A model generated the notes under the pieces. That model did no database searches. It was not told the DNA's origin and saw only the letters and a program-made list of their open reading frames with translations. Below, in pieces: positions 1 to 5,297 of a DNA stretch of 5,297 bases (the stretch's first letter is position 1; every line of letters starts with the position of its first letter). Origin of the DNA: an uncultured Ruminococcus sp. Lineage in GTDB: Bacteria > Bacillota > Clostridia > Oscillospirales > Acutalibacteraceae. The stretch covers positions 1 through 5,297 of the forward strand of contig CACYBZ010000144.1 of assembly GCA_902772795.1 (NCBI GenBank). Reading direction: 5' to 3'. Made by a program: the position numbers and the translations under genes.

Positions 1-15
1 CCCTTTAAAATCCCA

Positions 16-78
16 CAAGGGGCTGCCGCCCCTTGACCCCGCCCACTTTTTTGAAAAAAAGTGGACAAAAAACTTTTG
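16..78 (+). repeat. Dispersed GC-rich palindromic repeat, left copy
   Basis: Two hairpins in series: CAAGGGGC/GCCCCTTG (16-23 with 28-35, 4-nt loop) and a CCACTTTTTT/AAAAAAGTGG stem (43-64). They are followed by GACAAAAAACTTTT. The same order of elements, with small changes in loops and spacers, occurs on the opposite strand at 5245-5297, so this is a repeat family and not a one-off terminator. The role is unknown; it could be a miniature mobile or intergenic palindromic element. Confidence 0.65.
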
Positions 79-79
79 A

Positions 80-107
80 TTGTCACCACTTAAAGTAAGC
101 GTATCTT
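80..107 (+). promoter_or_regulatory. Possible promoter of the candidate ncRNA
   Basis: TTGTCA (80-85) and TATCTT (102-107) are separated by 16 bp. The -35 box is one base from consensus and the -10 box two. Transcription would begin at about 113-116, at the start of the structured element. The same bases also form an imperfect hairpin (81-93 with 106-116), so the match could be incidental. Confidence 0.35.
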
Positions 108-108
108 A

Positions 109-324
109 AGTTGACACCATTGCCTGAAAAGGGAGATGTCCGACAGGACGTAGGGGTAAATCAAGCTGTTGCACTTTTATAACTTATATTAGTGCATATA
201 AGGTGCAACCCTTGACACAAGATTTTTAAGGGGGTGAGCACACAGGCACTGTGCGGTAGCCCTTAAACTCATCAGATTCTGACAGTAACTATCTGACTTT
301 CAACTGCACAGGTAGAAATTTTTT
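109..324 (+). ncRNA. Candidate structured non-coding RNA, possibly raiA-like
   Basis: No plausible gene lies here, but the stretch is dense in complementary segments that nest into one fold. A closing helix pairs AGTTGA 109-114 with TCAACT 300-305. AAGGG 129-133 pairs with CCCTT 209-213 to form a three-way junction. That junction holds hairpin ATGTCC/GGACGT (136-141/146-151, GACA loop) and a long hairpin (168-174 with 203-209, then 183-189 with 196-202). TTTAAGGG 225-232 pairs with CCCTTAAA 260-267, and TCAGAT 272-277 with ATCTGA 291-296. CTGTGC 249-254 can pair with GCACAG 306-311 as a pseudoknot. Hairpin 136-151 contains a U-G pair on the plus strand that would be an A-C mismatch on the minus strand, which favours plus-strand transcription. 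A T-run (319-324) ends the element. Size and layout resemble the raiA/sr8384 class from memory; that name is tentative, and the ends are approximate. Confidence 0.62.
319..324 (+). terminator. U-tract ending the candidate ncRNA
   Basis: Six T residues follow a weak 4-bp hairpin (CTGC 304-307 with GTAG 312-315, including one G-U pair), the closing helix of the RNA and the putative pseudoknot. This could act as an intrinsic terminator on the plus strand. The local hairpin is weaker than usual, so the wider fold would have to contribute. The last T is part of the stop codon of the convergent minus-strand gene. Confidence 0.35.
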
Positions 325-1601
325 CAGGATTCATTCCAATACGAACTGGCCATTTTCCAGAATTCATCGGAAGGGTCATGGTCAATCAGATAATCAATCA
401 TCATTTGTTCTGTTTCGGGCATTTTGTTTTTCAGTAAAAAGGAAAATACGTATTTTGTGGGATAGTAAGTCAGCAGACCTCTGGCAATAATCAGAGCTTT
501 TTGTAAATCCATTTTTTCGTAAAATTCCAGTGCATAATGCAGACTATGATACATATAAGGAACTGTACCTGTCAGCCATCTGGCGACATTTTCATCTGTA
601 ATGTCCATTCCACCGAAGTCAACGGCATAAAATGCGGAAAATGCTTCTATCGGCGGATAACAGAATAACTTCATTTCTTTTTCGGAAACAGGTATATTAT
701 GATAATTCCCGACAGTTATTTTGGAAACAATACAGCCTGATACAGGATAAAGCGTTTTAAAGGCTATACTGTTTTCGGAATCAGTTGCCGTATTCGGTTG
801 CAGAAAAGGAAAATCACTTACAGGCAACGCAATATCGGCAAAATAAACCGTATCCCTATTTTTCTGCGGTGTATGGCATAATGCCGTTACAGGAATAATC
901 ACCGTACTTTTCAGCGGTATTCCCAGCAAAGCACAGGCATAGGCTTTATGATGTCCGTCCAGCAAGGCACAAAGAAATCCCTTGTCATAATAAGCCACTG
1001 CTCTGGGTGCATTTTCCTGCCCTACCTTTTCCAGATAAGTTCTGGCATGCTGTATATTCAGACATTCGTTTGACTGCGTGGGATAAATATATGACGGAAC
1101 GCCTGTTGTCACGTCGGATAAATCGGCAACCCAAAAATCCTCGCAGGAAGCCGAAAGTGCTGTCAGTTCATCGGGAACATTGGCAAAAAAGTGTTCATCG
1201 CCTGCTGTCGGATACAGTTCTGTATCTGCTATCACATAATAACCGCTGTCAAGCAAGCCCAGAAGTGGTCTGAGACGATTCACCGCTGTAAAAATATCTT
1301 TATATTCCGCATTGATGTTATCTCTGATAATTTCAAGTTCGGGTGTATCTGTTTTTTCGATGCCGTAGCCTCTCGCCAGAAGACCGCAACAGGTAGGGCA
1401 TACAGGATAACTCCCCTGCATAATGGGTTTACCGTTTAATAAAAGTTGTGACTGATAATAATAATCCTGATTGGTTTTCGTGCAGACACGTGTCAATACC
1501 GATTTTCCATTTGTTATCTGTATCAGCAGTGCTTCTTTGCACCAACGATACGGTTGTGTATGGATTGGTCTGCCTGTTTCTATCTGAGGATATTTCATCA
1601 T
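324..1601 (-). CDS. Hypothetical protein with ParB/sulfiredoxin-like DGHHK motif
   Basis: A 425-residue protein that I do not recognise as a named family. The clearest landmark is residues 211-238, where a hydrophobic strand runs into DGHHK (215-219), then an alanine-rich helix, a glycine and a second hydrophobic strand (STVIIPV). This matches the general D-G-H-H/R pattern, followed by helix and strand, of the ParB N-terminal/sulfiredoxin fold and of DUF1015-type proteins. A nucleotide-binding or nuclease-like pocket is therefore possible but not shown. A cysteine cluster VCPTCC (C68, C71, C72) could bind metal. The C-terminal third (about 340-425) looks helical. There is no signal peptide or membrane segment, so it is probably cytoplasmic. 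Two adjacent ATGs (1601 and 1598) are possible starts. AAGGTGG at 1615-1621 lies 13 nt before the first, which is rather far. It follows hslO by 52 nt with no visible terminator, so co-transcription is likely. The gene is confident; the function is unknown. Confidence 0.85.
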   Translation of the reverse strand: MMKYPQIETGRPIHTQPYRWCKEALLIQITNGKSVLTRVCTKTNQDYYYQSQLLLNGKPIMQGSYPVCPTCCGLLARGYGIEKTDTPELEIIRDNINAEYKDIFTAVNRLRPLLGLLDSGYYVIADTELYPTAGDEHFFANVPDELTALSASCEDFWVADLSDVTTGVPSYIYPTQSNECLNIQHARTYLEKVGQENAPRAVAYYDKGFLCALLDGHHKAYACALLGIPLKSTVIIPVTALCHTPQKNRDTVYFADIALPVSDFPFLQPNTATDSENSIAFKTLYPVSGCIVSKITVGNYHNIPVSEKEMKLFCYPPIEAFSAFYAVDFGGMDITDENVARWLTGTVPYMYHSLHYALEFYEKMDLQKALIIARGLLTYYPTKYVFSFLLKNKMPETEQMMIDYLIDHDPSDEFWKMASSYWNES

Positions 1602-1633
1602 TCTTCGTCGATTTCCACCTTTTTCCTACTCAT
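1598..1633 (-). other. 11-codon leader ORF overlapping the start of the 425-residue gene
   Basis: In the hslO to 425-residue gene gap, an ATG at 1631-1633 opens an 11-codon frame (MSRKKVEIDEE) whose TGA overlaps the downstream ATG as ATGA. The only good Shine-Dalgarno-like motif (AAGGTGG, 1615-1621) lies inside this mini-frame and serves the downstream gene. No good ribosome binding site precedes the mini-ORF itself, so it may be chance. If translated, it could couple translation of the downstream gene. Confidence 0.2.
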
Positions 1634-1653
1634 TTTCCGTACAGTACAGAATT

Positions 1654-2538
1654 TTATTTTTTACGACTTTCGATAAAGTTTTCGATTTCACTTTTGGTAA
1701 AGGTGTACTTCTTGTTGCAATAGTGACAGACTGCTTCTACCTTTCCTTTGGAATTGACAAGATTCCGTAAATCTTCATCGGAAATTGTCGCAAAACTCTG
1801 CTGTACCCTGTCCTTACTGCAACTGCAATAATAATGAACAGGACTTTCATCAAGCACTTCCACTTCAAAACCGTCCAGTGCCGTTCTGCACATATCGACA
1901 AGCCCCATACCTTTCGCCATCATTGTGGTAACAGGTTCAAGTTTCTTGATGTTGTTTTCCAGTTTTACAGCGGTCTGCATGGTTGCTCCGGGCAAAAGCT
2001 GAATCAGCACTCCGCCTGCCAGCATAGTCTTTCCGCTTCCCTTTTCCACCAGTACGCCCAGAGCACATACGGTAGGTATCTGTTCGCTGTTGGCATAGTA
2101 AGAAGTGATATCTTCCGCAATTTCTCCGCTGACAAGCTGAACCACACCTTTATACGGTTGTCCCGTACCGTAATCCCTGACTACATACAAATAACCGTTT
2201 CTGCCTACCGCTTTGCCGACATTCAGTTTTCCGTTGGGATAATATTCCGTTTTACAGTTGGGATTCTGCACGAATCCTCTGACGTTGCCCTCACTGGTAG
2301 CCGATGCAATCAGCACACCCAGTGGCCCTTTACCGTCAACACGCATACTCAGAACCGCTTTTTTCTGTTTCATCTGGTTGCCCATCAGCGACGCTCCTGT
2401 CAGCAATCTGCCCAGTCCCGCCGTAGCAATCGGGGAAAGTTTATGCAGTTCCTGTGCCGTAGCGACAATCTTTGTACTGTCCATCGCACTTGCCACAATA
2501 CCGCCGTCTTTGGTAATACATCTGATAATTTTATCCAT
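1654..2538 (-). CDS. hslO: Hsp33, redox-regulated molecular chaperone
   Basis: Hsp33 is a cytoplasmic holdase. It is inactive when reduced and zinc-bound, and is activated by oxidation plus unfolding (bleach, peroxide with heat) to protect proteins from aggregation. The 294-residue product has the usual family length. The N-terminal substrate-binding domain (about 1-185) shows the typical GYLYVVRDYG, the LVSGEIAEDI stretch followed by SEQIPT, and a glycine-rich core strand region (AGGVLIQLLPGA). The C-terminal redox switch has C238-S-C240 and C271-H-Y-C274, a CXC-X30-CXXC zinc site with all four cysteines present. The reading frame is open 24 codons further upstream, to 2610. I reject that start because the -35 and -10 boxes lie inside that extension and MDKIIRC matches the family N-terminus. 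GAGAGG at 2548-2553 lies 9 nt before the chosen ATG. Transcription probably starts from the promoter at 2582-2610 and continues into the 425-residue gene. Confidence 0.97.
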   Translation of the reverse strand: MDKIIRCITKDGGIVASAMDSTKIVATAQELHKLSPIATAGLGRLLTGASLMGNQMKQKKAVLSMRVDGKGPLGVLIASATSEGNVRGFVQNPNCKTEYYPNGKLNVGKAVGRNGYLYVVRDYGTGQPYKGVVQLVSGEIAEDITSYYANSEQIPTVCALGVLVEKGSGKTMLAGGVLIQLLPGATMQTAVKLENNIKKLEPVTTMMAKGMGLVDMCRTALDGFEVEVLDESPVHYYCSCSKDRVQQSFATISDEDLRNLVNSKGKVEAVCHYCNKKYTFTKSEIENFIESRKK

Positions 2539-2581
2539 AATAAACTGCCTCTCAGGTTGATAATTTTGCTTTGTCCATAAA

Positions 2582-2610
2582 AATATAACAAATTTCGGTG
2601 AAGATGTCAA
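2582..2610 (-). promoter_or_regulatory. Strong sigma-A type promoter of hslO
   Basis: On the minus strand a perfect TTGACA (-35, 2605-2610) is followed by a 17-bp spacer and TATATT (-10, 2582-2587; 5 of 6 matches to consensus). Transcription would start near 2575, giving a leader of about 37 nt before the hslO ATG at 2538. The -35 box lies 10 nt beyond the LRR gene stop codon, so hslO can be expressed independently of the LRR gene. No CIRCE-type inverted repeat or other operator is visible. Confidence 0.8.
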
Positions 2611-2620
2611 CGTAAAAATA

Positions 2621-5080
2621 TCAAAGACAGAGCGGATAAGGTATGGCAGAAAGTTCTTTTCGGATACCGTCCATATCCTGACAGTTCACAATATGATTTC
2701 CCAGTTCTGCATGGTGCAGGAAAATCCTGTAATGGTTGATATCTATGTCTATACTGAATTCTTCGCTGAATACGACATGGAGAATATTATCTTTGAGCAG
2801 TTCGCAGTCCTTGTGGCTACTGTGGAACGTGGCGATAAGTTCATACAGTTCATTTTGATTTTCAATCAGTCTGACAGCATGTTCATTCAGCACGAGGCTG
2901 TCACATTTCTGAAAAGCGTCTGCCGAAATATATTCCACACTTTCGGGAATCGTCATGCTGACCAGCTTCTTACATCCGAAAAATGCCGTTTCTGCAATTT
3001 TTACCAGTGTGTCAGGCAAAACGACTTCTTCCAGATTTTCGCAGAAAGCAAATGCACTTGCTCCGATAAACGTCACACCCTCAGGAACATAGGCTTTCTG
3101 AATATCAGCAAACATGAACGCACCCTTTTCGATGACTTCGATACCGCTGGGAATGACTGCCGAAATACCGAGCGATTTGCCTCCACGATATAAAACAGCA
3201 TTGCGGATAACAGGCACATCAGGAAATTCCAGACCTGCGGGGTCATTGGTAATCCTGCTGTAATCGGGATTGACAGGGTTCTGCATAAGTTCCGACACGT
3301 TTGACGGCAGATGAAGACTGGTACATTTTTCAAAAGCGTCTTTTCCGATATATTCCAGACTTTCAGGGAAATTTATCTTTTCGAGTAAAGAACAACAACT
3401 GAAAGCCTTTGTACCTATCGCCTTGAGTGTGGACGGCAGAACAATTTTTGTCATGGTATCGCAGAACGCAAAGGCACTGTCACCAATTACTTCCATGCCC
3501 TCAGGGAGAATAACTTCTGTAAAACGGAAAAACATAAACGCCTTATCGCTTATCGCAAAAGCTTGGGGAGCCTGATATTCATGCGGAACATCAATTCCAC
3601 CTCGCAGAATCACATTGCGGATAATGATTGTTTCGTCAGGAATATTTTTGAACGCCATAGCCGTCGAACAGGCAGGCGGGTTCTGCATAATACGGATTAT
3701 CCGTTTGGAAATCTTTAATAAAGGGCAGTTGTCAAACGCATTGGGAGCAACATCGACTAATTTTTCAGGAAAACGGATATTCATTAGTCTTACACAATTG
3801 GCAAAAGCACGGGACTTGATGGAACGGACACTTTCAGGAAGTGTGACGGACGTAAGACGGCGACAATCCAGAAAAGTGGTGGAACGGATAGTCACTACAC
3901 CTTCAGGAATAACCACTGACTCAATCACGTCACTGACATCAAAAAAGGCACTTGCCGAAATTTCTCTTGTCTGTTCGGGCAAAACGATATGTTTCTTGTT
4001 TCCTGTACGGCATTTGGCAAGCGTATCCCCCTCAAAATAGAACTCACTTTCCCGCTCACGCAACAGCTTTTCGGGCAGTATGTCGGACGGACAGCCCAGA
4101 AACGCATCAGGGTCAACCACAGTTGTTTCGGGGTTAATGTTGATATTCCGCAACGACACACAACCGGCAAAGGCTTTTATGCAGATTTCCCTCAAGGTTT
4201 TGGGTAAGGTCACCGTTTCCAGATTTCGGCAGTTCTGAAAGGTATTTGCCCGTATACACATCACCGTCGGCGGAATAACAACGGATTTCAGACAATCGTT
4301 TTCGCATAAAGCCAGCGACCATATCGCTGTTACGCCATAGGGAATAACCAGATGTTCCACAGGGCGTATCAGTCCGCTGACTTCCGTTCCTTCCATTGTC
4401 AACACATCTTTGCTTGACGGCGTATAGTGCTGTGCCGTTGTTTCGTTTTCAGATTTGTTCTGCTGTTTCTGTTCTGTTGGTTCTTGGGTCTGACTTTCCT
4501 GCTGAACCTGCCGTTTGTCGATAAATACCATGTCAAAACAGTCTTTGAACGCATCACTGCCTATGTCCGTCACGGTTTCGGGAATGACGATTTTTTGCAG
4601 AGAAATACAGTTCTGAAAAGCACCTTTTCCTATCACTTTCAGACCGTCGGGCAGACTGATATTGGTTAATTTCGTACACGACTTAAACGCAGACTGTCCG
4701 ATTTTTTTCAATGTAGGCGGTAAGGCGATACTTTGCAGTGACTTACACGAAGTAAATACACTTCCCTCGAGAATTTTCAAAGTATTGGGCAGATGAACTT
4801 CTTCCAAGGCATGACAATCCATAAAAGTACCGAAACCGAGTTCATGGCAGTCGCTGGGCAAGCGGATTTCCTTGAGTGACTTGCACCCCTGAAACGCCTG
4901 TTCTTCAATCTTCACACCGTCAGGAACATAAATTCTTTCCACCGAATAATTGTCCATAAAAGCATGGTCACCTATACATTTCACTTGTTTGGGAATCGTA
5001 ATTTCTTTGGCAAATCCGACATATTTCCGCAATACACCAGCGTCATTCACAAAAAAAGGAAACAGACTTTTCATTACCAT
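2621..5080 (-). CDS. Multi-module BspA-type leucine-rich repeat (LRR_5) protein
   Basis: An 819-residue protein built almost wholly of 22-24-residue BspA/LRR_5 repeats of the pattern (L)xxVxIPxxVxxIgxxAFxxCxxL. By eye the repeats fall into about five modules: 8-187, 226-330, 346-460, 485-595 and 624-735. Most open with a capping segment such as NDAGVLRKY (12-20) or IRNAVLYRGG (625-634). Modules 1 and 2 are separated by a glutamine-rich, probably disordered linker (about 190-225). The C-terminal tail (740-819) has no repeats and looks like a small mixed fold. Such repeats usually mediate protein binding, and many relatives are surface adhesins. Here I see no signal peptide, transmembrane segment, LPXTG or dockerin, so a cytoplasmic role is inferred. 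AAAGGAG (5084-5090) lies 3 nt before the ATG at 5080 and 9 nt before a second ATG at 5074, so translation may start at MKSLFPFF. The binding partner is unknown. Confidence 0.93.
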   Translation of the reverse strand: MVMKSLFPFFVNDAGVLRKYVGFAKEITIPKQVKCIGDHAFMDNYSVERIYVPDGVKIEEQAFQGCKSLKEIRLPSDCHELGFGTFMDCHALEEVHLPNTLKILEGSVFTSCKSLQSIALPPTLKKIGQSAFKSCTKLTNISLPDGLKVIGKGAFQNCISLQKIVIPETVTDIGSDAFKDCFDMVFIDKRQVQQESQTQEPTEQKQQNKSENETTAQHYTPSSKDVLTMEGTEVSGLIRPVEHLVIPYGVTAIWSLALCENDCLKSVVIPPTVMCIRANTFQNCRNLETVTLPKTLREICIKAFAGCVSLRNININPETTVVDPDAFLGCPSDILPEKLLRERESEFYFEGDTLAKCRTGNKKHIVLPEQTREISASAFFDVSDVIESVVIPEGVVTIRSTTFLDCRRLTSVTLPESVRSIKSRAFANCVRLMNIRFPEKLVDVAPNAFDNCPLLKISKRIIRIMQNPPACSTAMAFKNIPDETIIIRNVILRGGIDVPHEYQAPQAFAISDKAFMFFRFTEVILPEGMEVIGDSAFAFCDTMTKIVLPSTLKAIGTKAFSCCSLLEKINFPESLEYIGKDAFEKCTSLHLPSNVSELMQNPVNPDYSRITNDPAGLEFPDVPVIRNAVLYRGGKSLGISAVIPSGIEVIEKGAFMFADIQKAYVPEGVTFIGASAFAFCENLEEVVLPDTLVKIAETAFFGCKKLVSMTIPESVEYISADAFQKCDSLVLNEHAVRLIENQNELYELIATFHSSHKDCELLKDNILHVVFSEEFSIDIDINHYRIFLHHAELGNHIVNCQDMDGIRKELSAIPYPLCL

Positions 5081-5083
5081 ATT

Positions 5084-5090
5084 CTCCTTT
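5084..5090 (-). promoter_or_regulatory. Ribosome binding site of the LRR gene
   Basis: AAAGGAG on the minus strand. It is 3 nt from the ATG at 5080 and 9 nt from the ATG at 5074. By spacing alone the second ATG is the better start, which would shorten the protein by two residues. Confidence 0.6.
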
Positions 5091-5098
5091 CTTTTCAG

Positions 5099-5207
5099 TG
5101 AGGGGCGTTGCCCCTCAACCCCATCAGGGGCTCCACCCCTGAACCCCGCAAGCCTTTAAAAAGGCTTGACCGAAACTTTATAGCGAAATCTGCTGTCGCA
5201 GATTTCG
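5099..5207. repeat. Array of four near-perfect hairpins in the LRR gene leader region
   Basis: Four palindromes follow one another with little spacing: TGAGGGGC/GCCCCTCA (5099-5117), TCAGGGG/CCCCTGA (5124-5142), CAAGCCTTT/AAAGGCTTG (5149-5168) and CGAAATCTGC/GCAGATTTCG (5184-5207). All arms pair perfectly, with loops of 2-5 nt. They differ in sequence from each other except for a shared GGGG/CCCC core in the first two. They resemble modular intergenic palindromes of Ruminococcus-type genomes. None is followed by a proper U-run on either strand, so I do not call them terminators. If the LRR promoter lies upstream, they would be in its 5' leader. Confidence 0.6.
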
Positions 5208-5244
5208 GACAACGTAGGGGAAAAATCCGAACGAAGTGAGCCAT

Positions 5245-5297
5245 AAAAGTTTTGTCCACTTTTTCAAAAGTGGTGGGGTCGAGGGGCAAAGCCCCTC
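5245..5297 (-). repeat. Dispersed GC-rich palindromic repeat, right inverted copy
   Basis: Read on the minus strand this stretch gives GAGGGGC-loop-GCCCCTC (5281-5297), then GACCCCAC, then the CCACTTTT/AAAAGTGG hairpin (5256-5273), then GACAAAACTTTT. It lines up with the copy at 16-78 read on the plus strand. It is cut by the window edge, so its full extent is not visible. Confidence 0.65.

Noticed and set aside
43..64. A/T-rich hairpin considered as an intrinsic terminator for the minus-strand operon
   Set aside because: It lacks a U-run after the stem on the minus strand and is part of the dispersed repeat also found at 5256-5273.
109..324. Considered RNase P, tmRNA, SRP RNA and 6S RNA
   Set aside because: The conserved landmark sequences of those RNAs that I know (for example the GAGGAAAGTCC of RNase P or the GGAAGGAAGCAGCC loop of SRP RNA) are absent.
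1634..1653. GTACTGTAC palindrome after the hslO stop, considered as a terminator
   Set aside because: The stem is too short and has no U-tract after it; the gap is better read as an intra-operon spacer.
1834..2580. Plus-strand open frame of 248 codons opposite hslO
   Set aside because: It is antisense to a confidently identified Hsp33 gene, its translation is rich in H, R, C and F with no domain pattern, and no ribosome binding site stands out.
2693..3193. Plus-strand open frame of 166 codons opposite the LRR gene
   Set aside because: It is a shadow of the repetitive LRR coding sequence, and its composition is not protein-like.
3615..4040. Plus-strand open frame of 141 codons opposite the LRR gene
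   Set aside because: Same reason: antisense shadow of LRR repeats, with no start signals.
2621..5080. Regularly spaced similar DNA segments, considered as a CRISPR array
   Set aside because: The periodicity is that of coding LRR repeats (about 66-72 nt) with diverged sequence; there are no identical direct repeats with unique spacers.

Overview
The window looks like a chromosomal segment of a moderately AT-rich Clostridia-type Firmicute, most likely a Ruminococcus/Oscillospiraceae relative. This is inferred from an HslO with the Firmicutes-type CXC...CXXC zinc site, a BspA-type (LRR_5) leucine-rich repeat protein, AAGGAG-like ribosome binding sites, and GC-rich palindromic spacers of the kind common in gut Ruminococcus genomes. 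The taxonomic call is inference.

All three convincing protein genes lie on the minus strand and read from high to low coordinates. First is a large intracellular LRR_5 protein (2621-5080), then the redox chaperone Hsp33 (hslO, 1654-2538), then an unrecognised 425-residue protein with a ParB/sulfiredoxin-like DGHHK motif (324-1601). A near-consensus promoter (TTGACA, 17-bp spacer, TATATT) sits between the LRR gene and hslO. It sets the hslO start at 2538 and suggests that hslO and the 425-residue gene (52-nt gap) form a two-gene transcription unit. The LRR gene probably has its own promoter further upstream.

The gene-free left end (1-323) holds, in order, a dispersed GC-rich palindromic repeat, a possible plus-strand promoter, and about 215 nt with many nested complementary segments. 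I read the last part as a structured plus-strand non-coding RNA. It has a closing helix, a three-way junction, two large hairpins, a possible pseudoknot and a final U-run that converges on the stop codon of the 425-residue gene. It resembles what I remember of the raiA (sr8384) RNA class, but I cannot confirm this without a covariance search.

The right end (5099-5297) upstream of the LRR gene is a chain of six near-perfect hairpins. Its outermost part is an inverted copy of the repeat at the left edge, so the whole block lies between inverted copies of one repeat family. Nothing here shows that the three proteins work together. Apart from the RNA, the region looks like ordinary housekeeping and accessory genome.
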